This document shows positions 25,750 through 34,844 of a stretch of DNA of 39,426 bases, piece by piece. The notes beneath the pieces were generated by a model. That model was not told where the DNA came from. It saw only the letters and a list, made by a program, of their open reading frames with translations, and ran no database searches. The DNA comes from Candidatus Cloacimonadota bacterium. GTDB taxonomy: Bacteria; Cloacimonadota; Cloacimonadia; Cloacimonadales; Cloacimonadaceae. Position 1 is the first letter of the stretch, and every line of letters starts with the position of its first letter. The stretch is taken from contig JAQUJJ010000019.1 in NCBI GenBank assembly GCA_028681035.1, forward strand, positions 1 through 39,426. The letters are read 5' to 3'. The position numbers were made by a program, and so were the translations under genes.

Positions 25750-28409
25750 GGTTTAAACCTTTTTATTTCTAATACCTTGCTGTTGCCAATACCAAAGTGT
25801 AACTCCGCAACGTTTTGAGATGCAGTTCCCTTTGCGCTGCTAAGTTCACGGATTAGCTGGTATTCTTTGCCTTGGGCGTTCTTTAGTTTTACTATCAACC
25901 TTGTGCCATAGGCAGGGGACTGAGGGACTGTTTTAAACTTAGATGGGTCTGATACCAGGGCAATGCTGCCTTCTTCCCAAACGGGTTTCACAAAGATAGC
26001 TTTGTTGGCGGTTATAGTGCGGTTATGCAGTATCTTAGCTCCGTTTCCGCTGCCTACTACTAAATCTACTAAGCCATCTCTATCCAAATCGCCAGAGGCA
26101 TTCCCCCAGCCGTTATAAACTCTTGCTCCGGCTAACCAGGTAACATCTGTAAAAGTGCCATCTCCATTGTTATGATACAGATAGGAGCGGTCATTTTGGT
26201 AAACCGAGGTGATAAACAAATCCAGGAAGCCATCGTTATCGGCATCGAAGAATAGGGGGTCGGAATGAAGCTCGTCGTAAGTAATCCCTGCTTGTTCGGT
26301 AATGTTGGTAAATTGCCAATAGTAAATGCTATCTCCTTCCACAACCCGGTAAGTTAAGCCGTCATTGCGTAACAACATGCTCTTATCGGAGATATCCAAA
26401 AACCTGGGGTGAGCAAGATTGGCAACAAACAAATCAAGATCGCCATCGTTATCAAAATCGCCCCAGTCTGCACCGATACTATGCCCATAATAGCCATTCT
26501 TGTAAGTGCCGGCAAGTCCATAGAGGGCGGCTACATCTACAAATAGCGTATCAGCTTGTTTCCAGCAGAAGTTGCGGTTCAAGCGATAGTTGGTTACCAA
26601 TATCTCTTGCTTGCCATCGTTATCAAAATCAGCGGGAGCTATGCCCCTGCCAGCCTGCCCAGGTTTATCGGTATATTCTGGAGCTAAGAATCCGGCACTT
26701 GCGCTCTTATCGGCAAAATAACCCTTGTCGTTGTGCCAGAAGAAATCAGGATAACCCACCCGTTTTTGCCACTTTTCGTAATTTGCGATGTATAAAGAAG
26801 GATAGCCGAAGCCATCGGTATCCACCCAGGCAGCAGCCTCAGAAGGATACTTGTCGTCTATATCTCCGGCGCGTTCGTTCACACTAACAAAGCGAGAACC
26901 ATCCATGTTTTTCATCAGTCGCTCGCCATTGCCATCTTCTGCGGAGCTGAAGCTCACCATATCAAGCAAGCCGTCTTTATTGAAATCTGCAAATAAGCCA
27001 CCGTTGCTATTGAGATTAGCTAAATTGGCAGCAACCGTGCTATCTTCAAATGCCATAGACCCTTTGTTCGCATACAGATTAGAGCCAGAAAACAGAATAT
27101 CTATCAAGCCATCTGCATTGTAATCTGCCAAAGCCACACGTGAATAAGCTTTATCTGATAGCCCGGATGCAGCACCAACATCTTCAAACATAATGCCCTT
27201 ATAGCCCATAAGTTCGCGCATCCAATCCATAGGGGTGCTTTTAAGCTTTAGGTCTTTGTGAATTGCAAGGATGGCATCCCAAGCCTCGTTGTCATACTTC
27301 TTACGGGGAGAACCATAGCGTAGGCTTTCGCCAAAGTTGCGAGCAGCTTCCGTCTTACGCGCTGCATCCAAGCCGCAAATACGCCCTAACCAATAGTACT
27401 TCTCGGAAAGCTCACCTCTGTCGTTATTAATAAACTGAATGCTTTGCAAACGCTTTATCAGCTCAGCTAGTTTCTTATCATATGTCTTTGATAAATATGG
27501 TATTTCCTTTTCATCGCCATAGCAGCCCAGGGTACTTAGAAGCTCATAATAAGCTATCTTAACTTCCTGTAGCTTAATCCTGTTCTGCCAATCGGCAGGA
27601 CTGTAGCTATCATACAGCAAAATCTGCTCCTTATCCGAAAGAGCTTTCTGCAAATACTCCCGCGCTTCTATAAGCGGCTGTGCGCTATTCGCCAACATTT
27701 TGCGGTAAGTAGGTGAAATAAGATATAGCGCGGAGATATAGGAGAACACAGGATTGGAGCCACCTTTCTCGGCTATCACATCAGAGAATTTATGCCAATC
27801 TTTCTGGCTACTCAAGTGATATAACTGGTAATAATAGGCTATTTGCGCGTATTTGCTGTTGGGGAAACCTCTGTAAAAATCGTCTATTAATCCTAAAGCC
27901 AAGCTGTCATTCGGCTGCACACTAATCTCGTCGCTAATCTCTTTTGCCATGGTTTCCACCACTTCGTTATATTCAGACGCTGTGGCGATGGCTAAGGTTA
28001 TATCGCTATCCGTGCCTTCGAAAGCATAATAATTGAGCACTGCGGCATCCAAAGGATTGTGAAAGGCTTTGATAATTTCGTTCACTTCTTCCAGCCAGGA
28101 AGTGCTATCCACCTCACTATTTTGGGTTAAGGAAAGCCACTGCAAGGCAGCATCCATAGAGCTAAATTCAGTTGCAAGCCGCTTGTTACACAGGATAGCA
28201 AGCCCCGGCTGAGCACTGCGCAAGGCATAGGAAAGCACGGTTTCCACATCTTCTTTGTTGCCATTATAGGCTTTTGCTAAGATGCTATCTGCATGTTTCA
28301 GGGCAAGGGCATACTGTTCCTTATCTACCAGGAAGTTAAGGTCGTCGTTGCTGATGGCAAACAAGCTTAATATAGTTAGAGCGAATATGGCTAATGCTAT
28401 GTATTTCAT
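25746..28409 (-). CDS. Secreted TPR-like/VCBS (FG-GAP) repeat protein with ASPIC/UnbV C-terminus (CRTAC1-like)
   Basis: The 887-residue product has a signal peptide (MKYIALAIFALTILSLFA). Residues about 25-395 are helical and TPR-like. From about 405 to 830 there are repeated FG-GAP/VCBS calcium-binding blocks of the D-x-D-x-D-G type: 'VALADYNADGLIDILF', 'FADFNKDGLLDMV', 'PADFDNDGKQEILV', 'GDFDNDGDLDLFVAN', 'FDADNDGFLDLFI', 'GDLDRDGLVDLVV'. These suggest a beta-propeller. The end (YGTRLIVKLKNAQGKEYQL...LHFGIGNSKVLEIKRF) is an ASPIC/UnbV domain. Such proteins are extracellular or periplasmic with unclear function. It begins 8 bases after hslO and overlaps guaD by ATGA, so it is co-transcribed with cytosolic enzymes, an odd grouping. 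Confidence 0.88.
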   Translation of the reverse strand: MKYIALAIFALTILSLFAISNDDLNFLVDKEQYALALKHADSILAKAYNGNKEDVETVLSYALRSAQPGLAILCNKRLATEFSSMDAALQWLSLTQNSEVDSTSWLEEVNEIIKAFHNPLDAAVLNYYAFEGTDSDITLAIATASEYNEVVETMAKEISDEISVQPNDSLALGLIDDFYRGFPNSKYAQIAYYYQLYHLSSQKDWHKFSDVIAEKGGSNPVFSYISALYLISPTYRKMLANSAQPLIEAREYLQKALSDKEQILLYDSYSPADWQNRIKLQEVKIAYYELLSTLGCYGDEKEIPYLSKTYDKKLAELIKRLQSIQFINNDRGELSEKYYWLGRICGLDAARKTEAARNFGESLRYGSPRKKYDNEAWDAILAIHKDLKLKSTPMDWMRELMGYKGIMFEDVGAASGLSDKAYSRVALADYNADGLIDILFSGSNLYANKGSMAFEDSTVAANLANLNSNGGLFADFNKDGLLDMVSFSSAEDGNGERLMKNMDGSRFVSVNERAGDIDDKYPSEAAAWVDTDGFGYPSLYIANYEKWQKRVGYPDFFWHNDKGYFADKSASAGFLAPEYTDKPGQAGRGIAPADFDNDGKQEILVTNYRLNRNFCWKQADTLFVDVAALYGLAGTYKNGYYGHSIGADWGDFDNDGDLDLFVANLAHPRFLDISDKSMLLRNDGLTYRVVEGDSIYYWQFTNITEQAGITYDELHSDPLFFDADNDGFLDLFITSVYQNDRSYLYHNNGDGTFTDVTWLAGARVYNGWGNASGDLDRDGLVDLVVGSGNGAKILHNRTITANKAIFVKPVWEEGSIALVSDPSKFKTVPQSPAYGTRLIVKLKNAQGKEYQLIRELSSAKGTASQNVAELHFGIGNSKVLEIKRFKP

Positions 28410-28417
28410 AATATATC

Positions 28418-29293
28418 CTATAGCAGTTTAATCAGGTTTATCATATCATCATGGCTAAATGTATAAGTAGTATTGCAATAGTGGCATACAGGCTCTATCC
28501 CATCCACCATAGTAGAGAGTTCTTCTTTGCCCAATAGTTTCAGAGCGTTGGCAAAGCGTTCACGGGTGCAAGTGCAGCGAAACTCTATCTCACGCTCATC
28601 AGTTTGCAGCCATGGAATGCCCTTAAACACGAACTTATCCAGAATATCTCTAATAGTATAGCCCATATCCATCAGGTCACTTACATTGGGAGTAGCTTGA
28701 ATATTGGCACGAATCTGCTCTGCTTCCTGCTCGTCGGCAAAAGGCAGTTGTTGAATGATGAAGCCACCGGAAGCGCGTATTTTAGCGTCTTTATCAATAA
28801 GAATACCCAGATTCACCGCCGTGGGTATCTGTTCGGATTGCAGGTAATACTCCGCCAAATCCTCTGCTATTTCTCCGCTAACCAACTGGCATGTGCCGAT
28901 ATAGGGCGTTTTAACTGCATCATTCCTGATGGTGGTAAGAGTTCCTTTGCCCAGGTATTTGCCGGTAAGAAAGTTGTCCTTTGGTTCATCAAGGAAGAGG
29001 GAAGGGTTATGCGCATAGCCTCGCAGCTTAGCATCTGCCGTGCAAATTGCCACTGCGCCCAGTAGCAAGCCATCTCCATCTACTCTCAAGGTTATCTCTG
29101 CCTTGGGGTTCTTCAAATCCCAGCTCATCATTGCCGCTGCGGAAAGCAAGCGTCCCAATAGCAGCGTGGCAATAGGGGAGAGGTCATGCAGGTCTCTGGC
29201 TTTTTGCACCGCAGCCGTGTTCTGCACCGCAAAGACACGGAAATGCTCGTTATACGCCATGCCTCTAAGGATATAATCTTTATTCATCTTCAT
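28418..29293 (-). CDS. hslO: Redox-regulated molecular chaperone Hsp33
   Basis: The 291-residue product is the usual Hsp33 length. The N-terminal domain has 'RVFAVQNTAAVQKARDLHDLSPIATLLLGRLLSAAAMMSW', a family signature. The C-terminal redox switch holds the four zinc cysteines, CTC near residue 240 and CHYC near 270, in the order CxC...CxxC. In oxidising, unfolding conditions these cysteines form disulphides and activate the holdase; in a likely anaerobe this points to occasional oxidative stress. The start (MKMNKD, ATG at 29293) overlaps the spoIID-like stop by one base (TAATG); the internal ATG two codons later is an alternative. It sits in the middle of the lysC operon. Confidence 0.96.
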   Translation of the reverse strand: MKMNKDYILRGMAYNEHFRVFAVQNTAAVQKARDLHDLSPIATLLLGRLLSAAAMMSWDLKNPKAEITLRVDGDGLLLGAVAICTADAKLRGYAHNPSLFLDEPKDNFLTGKYLGKGTLTTIRNDAVKTPYIGTCQLVSGEIAEDLAEYYLQSEQIPTAVNLGILIDKDAKIRASGGFIIQQLPFADEQEAEQIRANIQATPNVSDLMDMGYTIRDILDKFVFKGIPWLQTDEREIEFRCTCTRERFANALKLLGKEELSTMVDGIEPVCHYCNTTYTFSHDDMINLIKLL

Positions 29294-30813
29294 TATTCTG
29301 CATCTATAAAGATGCTTTTAGGTGTTGCTGCCATCCAGCTACAGTCTGTAATCGTTCCCGGATAGTACAGGTCTAAAATCTCTGTGTATGTTTTACCCTG
29401 CCTCGCCATGCGCAGCGCACCCACTTGGCACATCCCAACCCCATGCCCTGCACCTTTACCTTTTAGTTGGATAGTTCCTTTAGGGCGTATTACAGTTACG
29501 CCGTCGGATGTCTGGTAGCCTCCCTTAATATAGAAAAAGGAAGAGAGCAGGCTTCCGAAGGCAACTCTTATTTTATATTCATTATCCAAGCGTAGTTCCT
29601 TATTGCCCTTTAAAAGCATAGAGGTTATCCTGCCAGACCTTCCCCTGGAAAGTATCTCAATTTTGCTGATGTAAGTAAGTCCCAGATTCGCAGCCAGCTT
29701 CTCTTTAGTGATGCTCTTTTCCCAGCTTAATGCACCTCTTTCCCAAGAACTCATGCCTGCGGTTTCTGTCTTGCTATCTATCCACCCTCTGGCACCTGCT
29801 TCGCTGCTGAAATCCAAAGAATCAGCCTCGCTTATGCAAGTTACTCCGTTCAAGTGTGCGATGGGTTTGCCTTTCCAGATTACGCTGGAGGCATCTGTCT
29901 TACCCCCGCAGCTACTGTGATAGGTAGCATCTGCAAGATTAGTGCCAATGAACAAGGCTTCTCCCTGGCAATCGTGCACCGCAGACAAGATAGTATCATT
30001 CATCAGGTGTTTGCCCTTGTAAACCTGGCAATGGGTGCTACTGCAAAGATCGTAGCCGTCCGCTTTATGCCGATTATTTAGTAGCAAGGACAAGGCATGG
30101 GTGCGAGCAGCCACCGCTTGTGCTTTTAAGGCTTCAAGGGGCGAATTATTCCCAATCTCGTTAGGTATAACACCTTCAATATACTGCTCCAAGGGCAGGA
30201 AATGGTTTAATACCAGCTTACGATTCACCGTTTTAAGCACAAAGCTGCCATCAAAGCCAAAGCTGCTACCATTTATCTTTATAGCTTTGGCGCAGCTTAT
30301 CTTTAGCGGTGTTTCCAGATACATCGTTTCCCCGTTATCGCTGCTCACTTTAACCGTGGAATTAATCAGCGGCACTTCCATAATCTTAGCTAGGGAGATA
30401 TGATTCTGCGAGGCATATTGCTCCGCTGTGGCAAGGCTGCTAAAGCTCTGATTGGAGAAATAGAGTAGTTCATATTTTATCACCAACTGCTGGTTTTCCC
30501 AAGCAAAGAAATCACGTGTTACCACGAGGCTATCATCAACAGCCGCGCTTGCTATATCCTTATGTTCCAGAATGCTGTAATAGGTCAACGCTTCCTGATT
30601 GGCGAACGATATTGTAACCGTTCCCTTCAGAGTTCGCATAAACAAGCCATCTTGCTCGGATAAAACTATATCCGTATTCGCTGCCAATGGTTTAAGTTGA
30701 ATTTGCGTTTCCGCAGCCAGGTTTATCTCCAAATATAGCTGTCCATTTTGATACTCTGCTGCCCCCAGGCTAAATGACACCAAGAGCAACAGAGCAATAA
30801 CCAAGCCACGCAT
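29293..30813 (-). CDS. SpoIID/LytB domain protein
   Basis: The 506-residue product has a cleavable signal peptide (MRGLVIALLLLVSFSLGAAE). The C-terminal half is a SpoIID/LytB domain (PF08486): 'FLPLEQYIEGVIPNEIGNNSPLEALKAQAVAARTHAL', a Cys-containing 'CSSTHCQVYKG', 'YHSSCGGKT' and 'GAGHGVGMCQVGALRMARQG'. In sporulating Firmicutes SpoIID is a lytic transglycosylase; homologues in non-sporulating diderms such as this one are thought to act on denuded glycan or to stimulate amidases during division. The N-terminal part (about 20-190) is beta-rich and not assigned. It lies 20 bases after metG and overlaps hslO by one base. Confidence 0.93.
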   Translation of the reverse strand: MRGLVIALLLLVSFSLGAAEYQNGQLYLEINLAAETQIQLKPLAANTDIVLSEQDGLFMRTLKGTVTISFANQEALTYYSILEHKDIASAAVDDSLVVTRDFFAWENQQLVIKYELLYFSNQSFSSLATAEQYASQNHISLAKIMEVPLINSTVKVSSDNGETMYLETPLKISCAKAIKINGSSFGFDGSFVLKTVNRKLVLNHFLPLEQYIEGVIPNEIGNNSPLEALKAQAVAARTHALSLLLNNRHKADGYDLCSSTHCQVYKGKHLMNDTILSAVHDCQGEALFIGTNLADATYHSSCGGKTDASSVIWKGKPIAHLNGVTCISEADSLDFSSEAGARGWIDSKTETAGMSSWERGALSWEKSITKEKLAANLGLTYISKIEILSRGRSGRITSMLLKGNKELRLDNEYKIRVAFGSLLSSFFYIKGGYQTSDGVTVIRPKGTIQLKGKGAGHGVGMCQVGALRMARQGKTYTEILDLYYPGTITDCSWMAATPKSIFIDAE

Positions 30814-30833
30814 GAAGCTTCGTTTGCAGTGCG

Positions 30834-32852
30834 TTACTGCACTACCGAGCCGGGGCTTCCTTCGCCATCGGGAACCATCACTTTTATCTCGCCATTGGTG
30901 TGAGCAGCCAAAATCATACCCTGAGACATCACACCCCGTATCTTACGCGGTTCAAGATTTACTAGCATGGTAATCACTTTACCCACCAAGTCTTTAGGCT
31001 TATAGCTTTGTGCAATGCCAGCAACCAGATCTCGTGTTTCGCTGCCAATATCCACTTTTAGTTTAATCAGTTTATCTGTCTTAGGCACAGCCTCCGCTTC
31101 TAACACTTTGGCAAGCCTGATATCTAGTTTAGCAAAATCTTCGTAACTGATACTTTCCTTGATTGCTGCGTATTTTACCGCCGATGCTTGAACAGAGCTT
31201 GCCTTTAGCAGTTCCAGTTGTTTGTCTATTTCTTCATCTTCCAGCTTACGGAACAGCGGCTTCGTCTCACCAAGCTGGATATTAGTTACCAACAGAGGAT
31301 AAGCCTCTGCAAATATGGGTGTTGCGGAAAGGTTCATCATCTGCCTAAGTTGTTGCATATGTTTGGGCAGAATCGGCATCATGGCAATAGAAAGCTTGGC
31401 AAGCAGATTTACGCACACATACAAGGTCTCATTCACCTTAGTGCGGTCTGATTTAATCACGCTCCAAGGCTTACGTTCATCAAAATATTTGTTACCCAAG
31501 CGCGCAATATCCATAATCAGCTTGGTATTCTTTTTCACTTGGTATTCCTGATATCCTTTCTCAATCTCGTTTAGCAGCGCATCCGTCTCGTTTAGCACCG
31601 CCCAACTCTGTGCATCAAGCTCACATGCTTTAACTAAGCCATCAAAGTTCTTTGCTGCAAAGGCAAACACTCGGTTGGCAAGATTACCCAGGGTATTATT
31701 CAAATCGCTATTCACACACATCTGGAAGCCCTTGAAGCTGAAATCCGAATCCTGCTTTTCAGGAGCGTTAACTGCCAGGTAATAGCGCAGATACTCGCCA
31801 TCAAAATCCTTCACGAATTCATCTACCCAGATAGCCCAATTTTTAGAAGTGGATATCTTTTCCCCTTCCAGATTCATAAACTCATTGGCAGGAATATCGT
31901 GTGGCAGGCAATAGCCCGCATCTTGTCCCATCAGCATCGCAGGCCATATCAAGGCATGGAAGATGATGTTATCTTTACCGATAAAGTGGATTAATTGGGT
32001 ATCTGGAGCCAGCCAATAATCTTTCCACAGCTCTGGTTTCCCTTGTTTTATCGCCCATTCCATGGTGGACGAAATATAGCCGATAGGCGCATCGAACCAC
32101 ACATACAGCACTTTCCCTTCGGCATCGGGCAAAGGAACAGGCACTCCCCAGCTAAGGTCGCGGGTGATGGAACGCTCTATCAAGCCTTGTTCCAGCAAGC
32201 CCATCATGAAGTTCAGCACATTCTCTTTCCAATAATCTTTGGTAGAAAGCCAATTCTTAAGCCGATCTCTAAAGCTATCCAAATGAATGAACCAATGCTT
32301 CGTTTCTCTTATTACAGGCGTATTCCCACATATCTTACAGGCAGGCTCTACCAGGGTGGTGGTATCGTAAATCTGTCCGCATTTATCGCACTGATCTCCC
32401 CTTGCACCTGTGGCACTGCATTTGGGACATATACCTTCCACGTATCTATCTGGTAAATAGCGTTTATCGTGCTCACAATAGAATTGCAAAGTCACCTTAC
32501 TCTGGATATTCCCTTTCTTAAAAAGCTGCGTAAAGAACTCTTGTGAGAGCTTATGATGCGGAGGGCGGGCAGTACCCGAGAAATTGTCAAACTCTATCCC
32601 TACCCCATCAAACGCTGCTTTAATAGACGCATGATAGCGGTTCACCACATCTTGCGGAGAAATACCTTCCTTATCCGCCGAAATGGAGATAGGTGTGCCA
32701 TGCTCGTCCGTGCCACAGATATAGATTACATCTTCTTGTTTTAAACGCAGATAGCGCACAAAGATATCCGCTGGCAAGTAAGCTCCCGCCACATGTCCCA
32801 CATGAAGTTTGCCATTGGCATAGGGAAGAGCGCTGGTAACGATATATCTCAT
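30834..32852 (-). CDS. metG: Methionyl-tRNA synthetase
   Basis: The 672-residue class I synthetase charges tRNA-Met. The HIGH motif is HVGH (residues 17-20, in YANGKLHVGHVAGAYLPADI). The zinc-binding insertion carries two knuckles, CPKCSATGARGDQCDKCG and CKICGN. The KMSKS equivalent is KISTSKNW near residue 333, a common variant. An anticodon-binding helical domain follows. The C-terminal 110 residues (FAKLDIRLAKVLEAEAVPKT...GVMSQGMILAA) are an EMAPII/Trbp111-type tRNA-binding domain found in dimeric MetRS. The ATG at 32852 comes one base after the lysC stop, so the two are tightly linked. No truncation is seen. Confidence 0.97.
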   Translation of the reverse strand: MRYIVTSALPYANGKLHVGHVAGAYLPADIFVRYLRLKQEDVIYICGTDEHGTPISISADKEGISPQDVVNRYHASIKAAFDGVGIEFDNFSGTARPPHHKLSQEFFTQLFKKGNIQSKVTLQFYCEHDKRYLPDRYVEGICPKCSATGARGDQCDKCGQIYDTTTLVEPACKICGNTPVIRETKHWFIHLDSFRDRLKNWLSTKDYWKENVLNFMMGLLEQGLIERSITRDLSWGVPVPLPDAEGKVLYVWFDAPIGYISSTMEWAIKQGKPELWKDYWLAPDTQLIHFIGKDNIIFHALIWPAMLMGQDAGYCLPHDIPANEFMNLEGEKISTSKNWAIWVDEFVKDFDGEYLRYYLAVNAPEKQDSDFSFKGFQMCVNSDLNNTLGNLANRVFAFAAKNFDGLVKACELDAQSWAVLNETDALLNEIEKGYQEYQVKKNTKLIMDIARLGNKYFDERKPWSVIKSDRTKVNETLYVCVNLLAKLSIAMMPILPKHMQQLRQMMNLSATPIFAEAYPLLVTNIQLGETKPLFRKLEDEEIDKQLELLKASSVQASAVKYAAIKESISYEDFAKLDIRLAKVLEAEAVPKTDKLIKLKVDIGSETRDLVAGIAQSYKPKDLVGKVITMLVNLEPRKIRGVMSQGMILAAHTNGEIKVMVPDGEGSPGSVVQ

Positions 32853-32853
32853 C

Positions 32854-34041
32854 TTATTTATCCTCTATAAAGGCTTTATGCAAGGTGCTAACAGCCGTTT
32901 CAAGATACTGCGAAGGCAGAAGCAATTCCACACTGCGTTCGGTATTGATGCTACGCAGCACACCAAAAGGAGCGCAAAGCTGCAAACATTCTGCCAGGAA
33001 AGCGGCATCGTAGCCCAAGCCCAGTCCAATCAGATTCACAAAGCACAGATCAATTTCTTTGGCGATGTTTTCTATATTATGCGTCTTTAGTACATGGTCT
33101 ATCTCAGTTTCGTATTTTTCTTCTACAAACAGCTCTAGAATACCTTTATCCAAGGCGTATTTATAAACCTCATGTGTCCAGCTTTTCAGCAAGCTCTGCA
33201 AAGTCTCGGTATTGGGTAAGCGATAACACAGCAGCTTATCTTTGTGTGCTATAGCGGTTACAATGCGTTCTTCCATTTTTCTATCCTTGTATAAACTATT
33301 CTTTTCGGAGGTCATCAGCGAGCCCGGCGCAAAGGTAAAGGACGATTTCACTTCCACTTGTACACCATACTTACAAGCAAATTCCACAGCGCGGGGATGT
33401 AGCACCTTAGAGCCATTATAGCAAAGGCTTAGCATCAGTTCTGATGATATTTCTTTTAGCAGCTTGGGATGCTTTACAATACGCGGATCGGCGGTATAAA
33501 CACCATCCACATCTGTATAAATCTCGCATTTGTCAGCATTTAAATAACAAGCCAAAGCTACTGCGCTGGTATCCGAACCCCCACGTCCCAAGGTAGTTAT
33601 TTCCTTTGCGGTACTAACCCCCTGAAAACCTGCCACAATCACCACCTTCCCTTTGGCAAGCTCTTCGTGAATACGAAAGGCATTCACCTTCAAGATACTC
33701 GCATTACCGTGTTTATCATCGGTGATAATCCCGCTTTGGCTGCCGGTGAAGGAAATGCACGCAACCCCTTCCTCTATCAATGCCAGGGAGAGGAGGCTCA
33801 TGCTGATGCGTTCGCCAGCGGTAAGAAGCATATCCATCTCCCTGCGGGAGGGATGCGGGGAAATATCAAAAGCCAGGCTTGATAGCTCGTCTGTGGTCTT
33901 TGCCATGGCAGATACTACCAATACCAGCGCATCTCCGGCATGATATTCTGCGGCTATCTTATGTGCGATATTGCGGATTAGATCGGTGCTACCCACCGAG
34001 GTACCGCCAAACTTTTTAACTATTATTGCCATATGTATCAT
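32854..34041 (-). CDS. lysC: Aspartate kinase
   Basis: The enzyme phosphorylates aspartate, the first step to Lys, Thr and Met. It has 395 residues: an amino-acid-kinase domain (about 5-230) with KKFGGTSVGSTDLIRNIA near the N-terminus, 'VSAMAKTTDELSSLA', 'TLGRGGSDTSAVALA' and 'EIYTDVDGVYTADPRI', then paired ACT domains (about 255-395) that usually give feedback inhibition. No homoserine dehydrogenase is fused. The annotated ATG at 34041 gives MIHMAIIVKKFGG; the ATG at 34032 (MAIIVKKF) fits homologues better and neither has a strong ribosome site. It is first in a six-gene operon; a TTGACA at 34069-34064 lies too close to the start to be an ordinary -35. Confidence 0.96.
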   Translation of the reverse strand: MIHMAIIVKKFGGTSVGSTDLIRNIAHKIAAEYHAGDALVLVVSAMAKTTDELSSLAFDISPHPSRREMDMLLTAGERISMSLLSLALIEEGVACISFTGSQSGIITDDKHGNASILKVNAFRIHEELAKGKVVIVAGFQGVSTAKEITTLGRGGSDTSAVALACYLNADKCEIYTDVDGVYTADPRIVKHPKLLKEISSELMLSLCYNGSKVLHPRAVEFACKYGVQVEVKSSFTFAPGSLMTSEKNSLYKDRKMEERIVTAIAHKDKLLCYRLPNTETLQSLLKSWTHEVYKYALDKGILELFVEEKYETEIDHVLKTHNIENIAKEIDLCFVNLIGLGLGYDAAFLAECLQLCAPFGVLRSINTERSVELLLPSQYLETAVSTLHKAFIEDK

Positions 34042-34093
34042 CGTCTTTCAGATTTAGGGCGTTTGTCAAGAGGAATCTGCAACCCCACTAAGC

Positions 34094-34266
34094 TTGGAGT
34101 TCAAAGTGCCACCTCAATCATTAGCTTAACTGCTTACTACAAGGTACTTTGGACTTCAAGTGGCAATTGCCATTTGCGCTTGAGGGGAAGCCCGCTTTTT
34201 GAAGTCCAACCCGCCTTGAAGCTAGAAGAAAAGCCTGAAACTGGGAAAGGCGGCTTGAACTCCAAA
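34094..34266. repeat. Cluster of direct and inverted TTGGASTTCAA repeats
   Basis: In the gene-free region 34042-34844 upstream of lysC, copies of TTGGASTTCAA followed by a GC-rich tail occur at 34094 and 34149 on the plus strand. Inverted copies occur at 34191-34209 and 34249-34266. The outer pair and the inner pair are nested, so a branched hairpin could form. It could be part of the lysC leader or an intergenic repeat element. I see no riboswitch consensus in it. Confidence 0.7.
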
Positions 34267-34297
34267 GCTAACCATCTGGAATTATTTTGACTTATAT

Positions 34298-34351
34298 AAT
34301 CGGCGAGAGCATCTTCGAGATAAACCACTACCAGCTACAACCTCGCCGATT
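34298..34351. repeat. Inverted repeat AATCGGCGAG / CTCGCCGATT
   Basis: A perfect 10-bp inverted repeat (34298-34307 and 34342-34351) has a 34-base spacer. It is one of several hairpins in the non-coding block between lysC and the split lipoprotein gene; no T-tract adjoins it. Confidence 0.6.
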
Positions 34352-34408
34352 TATGAGTTAAAAGAGAAAGCTGCGTGGCTGTGTTCTGTGGCAGTATTAC
34401 CCTATTCT

Positions 34409-34484
34409 GTTTAACTCACAATTACGCTGATTGGTATCAAGAAGGCTTTTAGGTAGCTTTTTGCAGCGTAATTGTAAGTCAAAC
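34409..34484. repeat. 21-bp inverted repeat in the non-coding block
   Basis: Positions 34409-34429 and 34464-34484 are inverted copies with 19 of 21 matches, sharing ACAATTACGCTG exactly, around a 34-base loop. Further small hairpins follow (ATCATC/GATGAT near 34600; AAGTGC-aatttaa-GCACTT at 34683-34701). I see no ORF or known RNA family in 34352-34830. Confidence 0.65.
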
Positions 34485-34844
34485 AGCCGGCTGTGGTTAC
34501 GAATCAGCCGCGGCGGAATGCTGCTCTACACCTTTTAAGACGTACAGGCTTATCTGATGAGATAAACAGGCAATTATCAGGTAAAGCCTGAACATCATCT
34601 GATGATCGCCTACGCATGTCTTTTCCGTGAAGCATAGACCAGTAAGGAAGTTATCACATGGCAGCCAGGGAGGAAACCATGGAAGTGCAATTTAAGCACT
34701 TGAAGCCGCTATGACAAATCGGAGCAAGCCAACCCAATGCGCTTTGCTACATGAAAACAAAAGATTGTGCAGTAGCTCATACTTTGCCAATTATCGGAAA
34801 AATTTATGCACGTAGTTGCAAGAATACAATTATTGGAGTTAAAG

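Noticed and set aside
34042..34290. Lysine riboswitch upstream of lysC
   Set aside because: The conserved lysine-riboswitch core is not seen on the minus strand; the region is explained by TTGGASTTCAA repeats.
34552..34610. Hammerhead ribozyme (CTGATGAG present)
   Set aside because: The required GAAA core and helix arrangement are missing; the string is part of a simple TTATCT/AGATAA hairpin.
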